Of a stretch of 64,000 nt of DNA, positions 25,921 to 34,230 are shown piece after piece (positions within the stretch are counted from its first letter, which is position 1; each line of letters opens with the position of its first letter). Location: assembly GCA_963784995.1 (NCBI GenBank), contig CAWATZ010000003.1, positions 2,418,001 to 2,482,000 on the forward strand, in the 5' to 3' direction. The notes beneath the pieces were generated by a model. It did no database searches. It was not told the origin of the DNA and saw nothing but the letters and a program-made list of their open reading frames with translations. This DNA is from CAWATZ01 sp963784995 (GTDB lineage: Bacteria > Planctomycetota > Planctomycetia > Gemmatales > Gemmataceae). The translations under genes were made by a program, and so were the position numbers.

Positions 25921-26478
25921 TTACTTGCTCAGGTTGGTCTTGATGTACTCAACCACTTCCTCGGGATGCTTCGGGGGCTTGACCTCGTTGTAGATTTTCC
26001 GGACCACGCCTTCCTTGTCGATGATGAAGGTCCAGCGCATGGCCCGGCCGCTCTTCTCGTTCAGCACGCCGAAGGTCTTGGCGGCCTTTTTCTCCGGGTC
26101 AGCAAAGAGGGGGAAGTTCAGCTTCTCCTTGTCGGTGAACTTCATCTGATCCTCGACGTTGTCGGTGCTGATGCCGATGACCACGGTATTCAGCTTGGCC
26201 AGCTCGGCCGCCTTGTCGCGGAAGCCGCACGACTCGACTGTGCAGCCAGGAGTCATCGCCTTGGGATAGAAGTACAGGACGACGTTCTTGCCCCTCAGGT
26301 CCTTCAGCGACAGGGTCTTGGCGTCCTTCTTGCCCGGCAGGACCTTGCCGATCTGCGTGGCTTCCAGGGTCAGGTTGGGTGCCGGCTTGCCGACTTCGAT
26401 CTTGGATTCGGCCTTCTCGGCCCGGGCGGGCCCGGAGACGAACAGGGCCAGTGCGACCGCGAACAGGGTGTGACGCAT
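25921..26478 (-). CDS. Exported peroxiredoxin, BCP/PrxQ type
   Basis: 185 residues with signal peptide LFAVALALFVSGPARA. The peroxidatic Cys79 is in TPGCTVESC with the resolving Cys84 five residues on, the PrxQ/BCP arrangement. YFYPKAMTPGC and FPLFADP are typical. It reduces hydroperoxides, here outside the cytoplasm; the electron donor is not encoded nearby. Confidence 0.93.
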   Translation of the reverse strand: MRHTLFAVALALFVSGPARAEKAESKIEVGKPAPNLTLEATQIGKVLPGKKDAKTLSLKDLRGKNVVLYFYPKAMTPGCTVESCGFRDKAAELAKLNTVVIGISTDNVEDQMKFTDKEKLNFPLFADPEKKAAKTFGVLNEKSGRAMRWTFIIDKEGVVRKIYNEVKPPKHPEEVVEYIKTNLSK

Positions 26479-26628
26479 GCGTAACTCTCCTCGTGATAGC
26501 GGGCGACGGTGGCGATTTTATCCCGAGCCGGGAGGGCCGACAAGCGTCCGGCAGTATAGGATGACTCCCTCCAGAACGGATCGCACCGGGCGATCGTCCC
26601 TGGCATTCCTTGCTTGTGGGAGAACCTG

Positions 26629-28056
26629 ATGCTGCCTCGCGTTGCTCTCCAATCGCTCCCCCTGGTCCTGGGCCTTGCCGCCCTGCTGGCCGGGCCCGCC
26701 TCGCCGGTCGCGGCCGAGGAGAAGAAACTCAACGTCCTCTTCATCGTCTCGGATGACCTGAACAACCGCCTCGGCTGCTACGGCGATCCGCTGGTGAAGT
26801 CGCCGAACATCGATCGGCTGGCGAAGAAAGGTGTGCGCTTCGATCGCGCTTACTGCCAGTATCCGCTTTGCAATCCCAGCCGCTCCTCGTTCCTGACCGG
26901 CCGGCGGCCCGACACCACCAGGGTCTACGAGAACGCAACCCAGTTCCGCAAGAACATCCCCGACGTGGTCACCTTGCCGCAAGCCTTCCAGAAGGCCGGC
27001 TATTTCGTGGGCCGGGTCGGCAAGCTGTACCACTATGGCGTGCCCAACCAGATCGGCACCGACGGCCTGGACGACAAGCCCTCCTGGCAGAAGGTCATCA
27101 ACCCGCGTGGCCGGGACAAGGACGACGAGAACATGGTGATCCAGTACACCGGCAAGAAAGGCCAGCTGGGAGCGGCCATCAGCTTCCTGGCCGCCGACGG
27201 CACGGACAAGGAACAGACCGACGGCAAGATCGCCACGGCAGTCATCGAGCTGTTGGAGCAGAACAAGGACAAGCCGTTCTTCCTGGGCTGCGGTTTCTTC
27301 CGGCCGCACGTCCCCTGCGTGGCGCCGAAGAACTATTTCGAGCAGTATCCCCGGGAAAAGCTCCAGCTGCCGAAGGAGCCGGCCGAGCACCTGGCCAACA
27401 TCCCGCCGCTGGCCCTGACGGTCAAGCCGGCCAACTACGGCCTGAAGACGGAGCAGCTGAAGGATTTCTTGCAGGGCTATTACGCCAGCATCAGCTTCGC
27501 CGACGCCCAGGTCGGCCGGGTGCTGGACGCGCTGGAGCGGCTGGAGCTGGCGGACCGGACCGTGGTGGTCTTCATCAGCGATCACGGCTGGCTGCTGGGC
27601 GAACACGGCCAGTGGCAGAAGATGTGCCTGTTCGAGGAGTCGGCCCGGGTGCCGCTGGTCATTTACGCCCCGGGAGCGAAGGGCAATGGCAAGGCTTCGG
27701 GGCGGACGGTGGAGTTGGTCGATCTCTACCCGACGCTGGCCGAGCTGTGCGGTCTGCCTGCCCCGGCCGGCGTCGAGGGCAAGAGCCTCAAGCCGCTGCT
27801 CGACGATCCGCAAGCGCCCTGGGACAAGCCGGCGTACACGCAGGTCCGGCGCGGGGCCAAGGACAAGGAAGTGATGGGCCGCAGCGTCCGCACCGAGCGC
27901 TGGCGCTACAGCGAATGGGGCAAGGACGGCCAGCAGGGGGCCGAATTGTACGACCACGACAACGACCCCAAGGAACTGCGTAACCTGGCCAAGGACCCGG
28001 AACAGGCCAAGGTCGTTGAGGAGATGAAGTCGCTGCTGGGGAAAATCAGGAAGTGA
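26629..28056 (+). CDS. Exported sulfatase, iduronate-2-sulfatase-like
   Basis: 475 residues from ATG 26629 (GGGAG just upstream; the in-frame TTG at 26614 is rejected). Signal peptide ends near AGPASPVAA. Metal ligands DD at 42-43; Cys81 in CNPSRSS is the residue converted to formylglycine. The later GKLYHYG, FFRPHVPC and SDHGWLLGEHGQW resemble iduronate-2-sulfatases. It cleaves sulfate esters, probably of polysaccharides. Planctomycetes carry many of these. Confidence 0.94.
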   Translation: MLPRVALQSLPLVLGLAALLAGPASPVAAEEKKLNVLFIVSDDLNNRLGCYGDPLVKSPNIDRLAKKGVRFDRAYCQYPLCNPSRSSFLTGRRPDTTRVYENATQFRKNIPDVVTLPQAFQKAGYFVGRVGKLYHYGVPNQIGTDGLDDKPSWQKVINPRGRDKDDENMVIQYTGKKGQLGAAISFLAADGTDKEQTDGKIATAVIELLEQNKDKPFFLGCGFFRPHVPCVAPKNYFEQYPREKLQLPKEPAEHLANIPPLALTVKPANYGLKTEQLKDFLQGYYASISFADAQVGRVLDALERLELADRTVVVFISDHGWLLGEHGQWQKMCLFEESARVPLVIYAPGAKGNGKASGRTVELVDLYPTLAELCGLPAPAGVEGKSLKPLLDDPQAPWDKPAYTQVRRGAKDKEVMGRSVRTERWRYSEWGKDGQQGAELYDHDNDPKELRNLAKDPEQAKVVEEMKSLLGKIRK

Positions 28057-28096
28057 GCGGCACCAGCGGAAACTCGCTTCAAACCTTCAAACTGAA

Positions 28097-28165
28097 GGCG
28101 AGCGGCGCGGCGTCAGCCCGCCGGTGGGAGCGTCCTACCGGCGGGCTGACGCCGCGCCGCTCGCC
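28097..28165. repeat. 69-bp palindrome, family A copy 2
   Basis: Same 29-nt arms as at 1866, loop GGGAGCGTCCT, between the convergent sulfatase and deaminase genes. The flanks extend the stem by GAA/TTC. Confidence 0.95.
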
Positions 28166-28196
28166 TTCAAATTAGGCTTCTTGGAGGGTTGTTTTC

Positions 28197-28652
28197 CTAC
28201 ACCCCAATGTCTTCGTTCCACAGTTGGGGGTGCGCCTGGATAAACTCCCGCATCAGCTGGATGCACTCGGCGTCATTGTCGATCCGCAGCTGCACGCCGC
28301 GTGACCGGAGGTAATCTTCCGGTCCGCGGTAGGTCTGGTTCTCGCCAATCACCACCAGCGGAATCCGGTACAGCAGGATCGCGCCGCTGCACATGTCACA
28401 GGGCGACAGGGTGGAATAGAGAATGGAGCGCCGATAGTCCCTGGCTCGCAGCCGGCCGACGTTTTCCAGGCAGTTCATCTCGGCATGGTGAATGACGCTA
28501 CCATTCTGGACCCGGCGATTGTGGCCGCCGGCGACGATCCGGCCGTCGAGGACCAGGACCGAGCCGATGGGAATGCCTCCCTCGCGCAGTCCTTGCCGGG
28601 CCTCTTCCAGGGCCGCCGCCAGAAAGGGATCGCGGACCGGTGTTGCCGTCAT
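28197..28652 (-). CDS. Cytosine deaminase-like enzyme (fungal FCY1 type)
   Basis: 151 residues of the CDA superfamily: His56-Ala-Glu58 and PCDMC with Cys85 and Cys88 bind zinc. The stretches GGIPIGSVL, GRLRARDYRRS, TLSPCDMCSGAILLY and the final WNEDIGV resemble the small yeast cytosine deaminase more than guanine deaminase or TadA. It would convert cytosine to uracil plus ammonia. A broad nucleoside-deaminase role cannot be excluded. Confidence 0.85.
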   Translation of the reverse strand: MTATPVRDPFLAAALEEARQGLREGGIPIGSVLVLDGRIVAGGHNRRVQNGSVIHHAEMNCLENVGRLRARDYRRSILYSTLSPCDMCSGAILLYRIPLVVIGENQTYRGPEDYLRSRGVQLRIDNDAECIQLMREFIQAHPQLWNEDIGV

Positions 28653-28676
28653 GGTTCACCCCCATCGTAACCGGCC

Positions 28677-29078
28677 TTACTGAGCCACCCCAACAGGGTG
28701 CCAGGCGTGCGGCCCGTACGGTTGCAGCCACTGGATGATCTCGATCCGATTGCCGTCCGGGTCGAAGATGAAGAAGCGGTCGGCCCCGGGAATGGGGGTT
28801 GTTTCCTCAAAGGGTACGCCCTTCTCCCTGAAGTACCGCCGGGCCGCGGCCACGTCGGCCACGCGCAGGGCAAAGTGGCGCGGACTGGTCGTGTCGGGCT
28901 GGTTCTTCAGCAGCAGGTGCAGCTGATGATTTCCCAACTCGAACCAGAGGACAACGAATTCAAAGGTGCGCGGCCGGGGGATCTCCTTCAAGCCCAGCAG
29001 GTCGCGATAAAAACGCCGGCTGCGCTCGACGTTGGTGATTATTACCGAACAGTGGTCGAGCTGCGTGATCTCCAGCAT
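28677..29078 (-). CDS. VOC (glyoxalase/dioxygenase superfamily) protein
   Basis: 133 residues with two beta-alpha-beta-beta-beta modules: LDHCSVIITNVERSRRFY at the start and HFALRVADVAAARRYF in the middle, ending DRFFIFDPDGNRIEIIQW, the usual metal-binding Glu segment. Substrate unknown. It is upstream of the deaminase gene on the same strand with a 24-nt gap, so likely co-transcribed. Confidence 0.88.
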   Translation of the reverse strand: MLEITQLDHCSVIITNVERSRRFYRDLLGLKEIPRPRTFEFVVLWFELGNHQLHLLLKNQPDTTSPRHFALRVADVAAARRYFREKGVPFEETTPIPGADRFFIFDPDGNRIEIIQWLQPYGPHAWHPVGVAQ

Positions 29079-29219
29079 GGCGGGCCCTTTCGGTTCGGCG
29101 GCACTTCTCTGCCCTATCGAGCGAACGCAACGGCTGTTATCATGAGTGTTAGAGAAAAGCCGGTCGAGCGTCTATTGAGGTGGATCAAGAGCGATTCCCG
29201 GCCTTCTGGTAGTGGGCGG

Positions 29220-29807
29220 ATGACAAATGATCCCATGAAACCGCTTCCGCCACTTTCCGGATCCTTGCCGGCCCGGAATGGTCATGCCGACCCGCGCAAG
29301 GAGTTCGAGGCACTGTACCAGCGCCATAGCCGCGAGGTATGGGCGCTGGCGTACGCGCGGTGGCTGAACGCTGACACGGCCATGGACATCACCCAGGAAG
29401 CGTTCCTGCGCTTGTGGAAACAGTGGGAAAGCGGCGAACCGATCCTCAATCCCCGGGCCTGGCTGCTGCGGGTGGCGCGCAACCTGGCGGAGGACCATGC
29501 CAAGAGCAGTTTCCGGCGCAATGGCACCCATCCGCCCCAGACGATGAATGGCGTGGAAGCGCACGATCCGCTACCGCTGGAAAGTTTGGAAAAACAGGAA
29601 ATCTTTGCCCAGGTGCGCAAGGGAATGGAACAATTGCCCCCGTCCGATCGGGAAATTCTGAACTTGCGTTATGGCCTGGAGTATAATACTGAAACCATCG
29701 CCGAGATGCTCTCCATCGAACCCTCGGCGGTCCACATGCGGTTGAGCCGGGCGCGGCAGCGTCTGGCCGAACGGCTGAAGGCCCAGGGAATCGGGCATCT
29801 CTCCTGA
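29220..29807 (+). CDS. ECF-type RNA polymerase sigma factor
   Basis: 195 residues from ATG 29220 (alternatives at 29142 and 29235 are possible). Sigma-2 region: EALYQRHSREVWALAYARW and TQEAFLRLWKQW; sigma-4 region: LPPSDREILNLRYGLEYNTETIAEMLSIEPSAVHMRLSRARQRL. It directs transcription of a stress or envelope regulon. The next gene downstream encodes a one-helix membrane protein in the position of an anti-sigma factor. Confidence 0.92.
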   Translation: MTNDPMKPLPPLSGSLPARNGHADPRKEFEALYQRHSREVWALAYARWLNADTAMDITQEAFLRLWKQWESGEPILNPRAWLLRVARNLAEDHAKSSFRRNGTHPPQTMNGVEAHDPLPLESLEKQEIFAQVRKGMEQLPPSDREILNLRYGLEYNTETIAEMLSIEPSAVHMRLSRARQRLAERLKAQGIGHLS

Positions 29808-29864
29808 AACCGAACCGCCGCGGGAAACAGCCAGGACGTGCGCCTGCGGTTGAGAGGGCCAGTT

Positions 29865-30269
29865 ATGACCTTCCTCAAAGATCCTGTGGTCTCGTCGGGG
29901 GATGACCTCGACAACCTGCTGCGGGCCTTCTTCCAGGCCGAGATGCCCAACCCCTGGCCTGCCGTGGAAGTGCCCGCCCGCCGCCTCCAGCTGGCCGCTC
30001 CGGAAGAAGCCCCCGCGCCCTCCCGGCATTCTTCTCTGTGGCGCAGCCGGCTGGCCCTGGCCGCTTCCGTTGCCCTGCTCGTTTCCGGTACGCTGTTCCT
30101 GAGCAGCGACCGCCGGGAGACAGGTGCCAACGGCGGAGGTCCAACGATCGGCCCCGGCAAGGCGGACCTCAAAGATACCCCCCATTACCGCAGCCACGAG
30201 AACTTGCTGGTGACGCCGGACGGGGTAGTCATTCGCGTGGACATTTTCGAGGAGCCGGCCAAGAAGTAA
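29865..30269 (+). CDS. Single-helix membrane protein, likely anti-sigma factor
   Basis: 134 residues. Cytoplasmic part of about 65 residues (DLDNLLRAFFQAEMPNPWP), one membrane helix (LALAASVALLVSGTLFL at about 66-82), and a short outer domain. No zinc motif HxxxCxxC, so it is not a ZAS protein. Position 57 nt behind the ECF gene suggests that it holds the sigma factor; this is inference from layout. Confidence 0.65.
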   Translation: MTFLKDPVVSSGDDLDNLLRAFFQAEMPNPWPAVEVPARRLQLAAPEEAPAPSRHSSLWRSRLALAASVALLVSGTLFLSSDRRETGANGGGPTIGPGKADLKDTPHYRSHENLLVTPDGVVIRVDIFEEPAKK

Positions 30270-30316
30270 AGTCGTCCGGGTTGATGCGGTCCTGCATCTC
30301 CCTGGACCTTGGTGGA

Positions 30317-31018
30317 ATGATGAGAAGCGGTCTGGTCGCGGTTTCCTGGTTGCTGTGCAGCGCCCTCCTTGCTCAAAATCCGTCCGTTGAGCCCGCCGAG
30401 GAGAAGGGGACTTTCCTGGGCGTCCTGTTCAGCCCGGTCCCGGAAGTCCTGTACGACCAGATTCCACAATTGCCTCGTAATCAGGGCGTCCTGGTCACCT
30501 ACGTCTTGCCCGACTCCCCCGGCGCCCGGGCCGAACTGCGCCGCCACGACGTCCTCCTCCAGTACGACGCCGACAAGATCCGCGATTGCGAACACCTCGC
30601 GCGTCTGATCCACAAAGACAAACCGAACCGCAAGGTCAAGCTCACCGTCTTCCGCGGCGGCCGGGAGATTACCGTTCCGGTCCAGCTCGGCCTGGGCCCC
30701 GTGCTGCGGATTGCCTCGGGCGAGAAACGGCCCTTGCCACCCGGCAACGACGTCGTCAAGGGAGTGAGCAAACCGGGACCGACCGCAGCCGTCAGCGTCT
30801 CCGCCACGCCGCTGGAACCGGGCAAGATGAAGGTCGCCATCGAGTATTACCAGGACGGCACCGGCCGGCTCAGGACCGTCACCTGCGAGGGCACCGCCAG
30901 AGCCATCGACAGCGAGGTCCAGAAACTCCCCGAAAGAGAACGCGGCCTCGTCCGAGCAGCCCTCCAGCGCATTCGCTTCTTCAAAATCCCGAACGCTGAA
31001 GACTCCAAGAACCAGTAG
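30317..31018 (+). CDS. Exported PDZ-domain protein
   Basis: 233 residues from the first ATG of an ATGATG pair, with signal peptide GLVAVSWLLCSALLA. A PDZ domain spans about residues 30-110: LGVLFSPV, then VLVTYVLPDSPGARAELRRHDVLLQYD. No protease triad is present. It sits after the sigma and anti-sigma genes, so a role in sensing misfolded envelope proteins is conceivable, as with RseP/DegS PDZ domains, but not shown. Longer frame from 30284 lacks a signal peptide at its very start. Confidence 0.75.
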   Translation: MMRSGLVAVSWLLCSALLAQNPSVEPAEEKGTFLGVLFSPVPEVLYDQIPQLPRNQGVLVTYVLPDSPGARAELRRHDVLLQYDADKIRDCEHLARLIHKDKPNRKVKLTVFRGGREITVPVQLGLGPVLRIASGEKRPLPPGNDVVKGVSKPGPTAAVSVSATPLEPGKMKVAIEYYQDGTGRLRTVTCEGTARAIDSEVQKLPERERGLVRAALQRIRFFKIPNAEDSKNQ

Positions 31019-31101
31019 CTCGATCCTTTCCCGCACGCTTCTTGCTTTCCACCAACTCCTCTTCCTCTTTCAAGTTCCGTCCAGGCTATCTCCACTGTCT
31101 G

Positions 31102-31111
31102 ACCACGGTAT
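31102..31111. promoter_or_regulatory. Operator-like repeat, distal copy
   Basis: ACCACGGTAT, repeated exactly at 31164-31173, 62 bp downstream. Confidence 0.45.
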
Positions 31112-31131
31112 AACTTTTTTCAACAAAACGC

Positions 31132-31160
31132 TTGACGCTGTTCTGTCGTCCCACTATTGT
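31132..31160 (+). promoter_or_regulatory. Predicted sigma70-type promoter of the DUF1559 gene
   Basis: TTGACG at 31132-31137, 17-nt spacer, TATTGT at 31155-31160, about 46 bp before the ATG. Confidence 0.5.
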
Positions 31161-31161
31161 T

Positions 31162-31173
31162 ATACCACGGTAT
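31162..31173. promoter_or_regulatory. Operator-like palindrome next to the -10
   Basis: ATACCACGGTAT has palindromic half-sites ATACC/GGTAT and starts directly after the -10; a second half-matching copy lies upstream of the -35. The layout suits a repressor that loops or blocks the promoter. Confidence 0.45.
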
Positions 31174-31205
31174 GACACAATAATACTCCATGAGGGTATC
31201 CGGCA

Positions 31206-32252
31206 ATGAAGCGCTCTCGACCTGCCTTCACCCTGATCGAGCTGCTGGTGGTGATTGCCATCATCGCCATCCTGATTGGCTTGCTCTTGCCTGCCGTGCA
31301 GAAGGTCCGCGAGGCGGCGGCCCGCGCCCAGTGCGTCAACAACCTCAAGCAGATCGGCCTGGCCCTGCACAACTATCACGACGCCAACAATGCGTTTCCT
31401 TCCGGCTACGTCGATGGCAACACGGTTTCCACCAGCGATGCCTCCAATGACGTGGGGCCGGGCTGGGGCTGGGCAGCCTTCTTGTTGCCCTACGTTGAAC
31501 AGGGTGTTCTCTACAACCAGATCAACTTCAGTCAGCCGATCGGGACTGGAGGCAACGCGGCGGCTTCCCAGACCGTCGTGAAAATCTACCAGTGTCCTTC
31601 GGATCCTTATCAGCAGCCGTGGACCATCTATAACTGGGGCTCATTCCCCACCGTGACGGTGGCGCACGCCAACTACGCCGGCTGCAATGGCTGGGTGGAA
31701 TGCTTTGTCAACGCCGGCGGCAACTACCTGCCCGGCAGCGACGGCGGCAAATCCGAGGACGGCAACGTCGGCGCGACCGGCATGGCCGGCGACGGCCTGT
31801 TTTATCGCAACAGCAAGAACACAGCCAACAGCGTCACCGACGGTCTGAGCAATACGATCGTGGTTGGGGAGCGCTGCGCCGCTCATTCCCCCGTCACCTG
31901 GACCGGCGCCGTGACGCTCGGCCAGTGCCCCGCCTTTATGTGTACCACCCCCTGGACTCCCCCCAATACGGTTCCCGGCCAGGCGCAGGATACGGGAAAT
32001 GGGACCGCCTACGACAATGCGGACTACGGCGAAGCTCTGTGCCTGGCTCACTGCAACGCCAACCATCTGCCTTGCTCCGACAACCCGTTCTTCGACCCCG
32101 ATACGTACTGGAGCATGCACGCTGGCTCGGGAGCGAATTTCCTCTTCGGCGATGGCTCGGTGCATTTCCTCACCAGCAGCATGGACCCTTACACGTATCA
32201 GCACCTTGGCACCATTGCCGCCGGCGATTCGATTAACGTGATCAGCTGGTGA
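31206..32252 (+). CDS. DUF1559 domain pseudopilin-like secreted protein
   Basis: 348 residues. Class III/type IV pilin-like leader: FTLIELLVVIAIIAILIGLLLPAVQKVREAAARAQC in outline (key residues F, E at +5, long hydrophobic helix), then the DUF1559 domain (NNLKQIGLALHNYHDANNAFP, ending NFLFGDGSVHFL). Large families of these are a hallmark of planctomycetes; they are thought to be processed by a prepilin peptidase. The many cysteines (about 12) are notable and could form disulfides. An operator-like site lies at its promoter. Confidence 0.95.
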   Translation: MKRSRPAFTLIELLVVIAIIAILIGLLLPAVQKVREAAARAQCVNNLKQIGLALHNYHDANNAFPSGYVDGNTVSTSDASNDVGPGWGWAAFLLPYVEQGVLYNQINFSQPIGTGGNAAASQTVVKIYQCPSDPYQQPWTIYNWGSFPTVTVAHANYAGCNGWVECFVNAGGNYLPGSDGGKSEDGNVGATGMAGDGLFYRNSKNTANSVTDGLSNTIVVGERCAAHSPVTWTGAVTLGQCPAFMCTTPWTPPNTVPGQAQDTGNGTAYDNADYGEALCLAHCNANHLPCSDNPFFDPDTYWSMHAGSGANFLFGDGSVHFLTSSMDPYTYQHLGTIAAGDSINVISW

Positions 32253-32269
32253 GGCGGAGGACTTCAGTG

Positions 32270-32668
32270 ATGCGCACACAGACCGGCTTTGTTCTCCTGC
32301 TTTGCTTGCTGGCGTGCGGGTGCGGCGGCAAGAAGAAAACGACCCAGGAGTTGCTCGGGGACCTGAAGGGGCCAAAGGATGGCGACCGGGTCGGTGCGGT
32401 TCGCTCCTTTCAGCCTGGAAAGGACGCGGCGCAGGTCGTTCCGGCCCTGATCGAAGCCCTCAAGGACAGGGATGGCGGCGTCCGCTGCAGCGCTGCACTC
32501 AAGCTCGGGTCGTTTGGCGACCAGGCCAGGGACGCCATCCCCGCACTGCAGGCGGTGCAGAAAGACCGCGACCCCAGGGTCCGCAATGCGGCCGGTAAAG
32601 CCCTGTCGCGCATCGATCCGCAACGATTCCCTGCCGCGTCAAAAGGTGAACCGGCGCAGGAGAAATAA
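32270..32668 (+). CDS. Lipoprotein with HEAT-like repeats
   Basis: 132 residues. GGAGG nine bases before ATG 32270. Lipobox-type end of the signal: LLCLLACGC. The mature part carries HEAT/PBS-like helices (VPALIEALKDRDGGVRCSAAL, IPALQAVQKDRDPRVRNAAG). It begins 17 nt after the DUF1559 gene and is likely co-expressed; pairs of DUF1559 protein plus small lipoprotein are common in planctomycetes. Confidence 0.8.
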   Translation: MRTQTGFVLLLCLLACGCGGKKKTTQELLGDLKGPKDGDRVGAVRSFQPGKDAAQVVPALIEALKDRDGGVRCSAALKLGSFGDQARDAIPALQAVQKDRDPRVRNAAGKALSRIDPQRFPAASKGEPAQEK

Positions 32669-32679
32669 AAGGCTCCCGC

Positions 32680-34140
32680 TCACGGATGAAGCACGTACCG
32701 CGCGGAAAGCACGTCGTTGTCACGGTTGACCGTGAACGCATACTCCATTTGCAGCCGAAGCGGCTTTTGCCCATTGTCAGGCACGACTTCGATGGTGCAG
32801 AGGGGACCACGGCGGACCGCAGCGACCGTTCCGCCCCGCTCGCCGGTGATGCGCAGATCAATGGATTTCGTGTTGGCGTAATGGCTTGGGTCGGTCAATC
32901 CCAGCGATCGGCCTGGCGGGATTTCCAGCCGCTTGCGAGCCGAGGTTTCCAGGCTCTTCGCCGGGCCGGCCACGATCCGGATCAGGAAGGGCGATTCATT
33001 CTGCAAATGGATCGCGTGCAGCCCGACCACGGTTGGCAAGGCCCTGTTCTGCCCAGACATCCGGCCACTCAGTTTCAGCGTCACGCTCACCTTCAGGTTT
33101 CTGCGCCAGGCCTGTTCCCACTGCTGCTGGTCGGCGGGTGGGTAGGTGAACAGGAACGCCTCCTCACCCTCCAGAGGAACAATCCGGGGCTTCTGCGAAG
33201 GCGGATTGTCCCTGGGACGCGGGCTCGGGCGAACGGGTGGAGTGGCCGGGACAGCTGCGTTCCTGGGGTCTCCTTGCGGGATGTCGGCCTTCTGTTGCGG
33301 CTCCGGCTGGGGTTTTGGCCTCTGCTCCGGTTCCGGTTTCCGTTCCGGAAGGAGGTCGGCAACGGTGATGCGCATCGGGGTCTTTGGTTTGGAATCCTGG
33401 GCGACGCTTCGGGTGTTCCGGGTCTGGGGGCGTGACTTGGCTGGCCTGGACGAGTTCAGCGCCGTGACCAGGATCAGCATCACCACCACCAGGCCCCCGC
33501 CGTAAGCGAACAACTGTTTGATGGATTGCTGGGCCTTTTCGGCTGGCGGGGCTGCCGCTTCTCCTCGGGCCGTGGCGGTGGCCGTGGCGCCTGCGGAGTA
33601 GATCGGCTCACCACGAGGTCCATCAAACACGCACACCACCCGGTAACCGTAGGTCTGGCCGTGGATCACGTCACGATCACGAGCATCGGTCAGGGTAACG
33701 GAATCCAGCAGAACACCCTGGCCCCGGGCCGGCGGCAGGTTCTCCAGTCGCCACACTTCAATTCCGGTGGCGCCGGCAGGGGGTCTCCAGGACAGTTCGA
33801 TGCGACCGAGTTGAGACTTGCACTGCAAATCGCGCACTTCTTTGTCGGCGACGGGAGCCGGTGCCGGTGCTGGACGAGGAGGCAACAGTTTTGCGCTGGG
33901 AGAAACCACGATGGGCCCCTCCGGCTCGGCAAGCTCCAGCGCGGGCGATTCGTCCGGCTCCGCCAGTTCCAGGTTTTGCTCCGGGGCGGTTGCCGCGGGC
34001 GCCGGTGGGACCTGGGGAGGAGATGCTTCCTCGTCGCTGACCAGCTCGATCTGGGGCGTCAGTTCGTGGACGTCCAGATCGAGAGACAGGTTCATCGGAA
34101 ACGGTTCCGGAGCGGGCCGGGGATCGGTTTCGTGGGCCAT
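32680..34140 (-). CDS. Membrane protein with fibronectin-III-like domain, unknown function
   Basis: 486 residues. Residues 1-105 are acidic and Pro-rich; about 106-195 resemble an FnIII domain (GRIELSWRPPAGATGIEVWR, YGYRVVCVFDG); one membrane helix follows (LFAYGGGLVVVMLILVTAL, about 215-235); then a Pro/Lys/Arg linker and a C-terminal beta-rich domain of about 170 residues. The N-terminal half is thus cytoplasmic or outer depending on topology. No enzyme motif. Family not recognised. Confidence 0.7.
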   Translation of the reverse strand: MAHETDPRPAPEPFPMNLSLDLDVHELTPQIELVSDEEASPPQVPPAPAATAPEQNLELAEPDESPALELAEPEGPIVVSPSAKLLPPRPAPAPAPVADKEVRDLQCKSQLGRIELSWRPPAGATGIEVWRLENLPPARGQGVLLDSVTLTDARDRDVIHGQTYGYRVVCVFDGPRGEPIYSAGATATATARGEAAAPPAEKAQQSIKQLFAYGGGLVVVMLILVTALNSSRPAKSRPQTRNTRSVAQDSKPKTPMRITVADLLPERKPEPEQRPKPQPEPQQKADIPQGDPRNAAVPATPPVRPSPRPRDNPPSQKPRIVPLEGEEAFLFTYPPADQQQWEQAWRRNLKVSVTLKLSGRMSGQNRALPTVVGLHAIHLQNESPFLIRIVAGPAKSLETSARKRLEIPPGRSLGLTDPSHYANTKSIDLRITGERGGTVAAVRRGPLCTIEVVPDNGQKPLRLQMEYAFTVNRDNDVLSARYVLHP

Positions 34141-34230
34141 GATTGCGGTTCCTCAATCCACGCGGTCGGGAAACACCGGCCGAACGGAAAGATCGGCTTC
34201 GCCGCAAGCCTAGCTCGCCCTGGAATGAAG

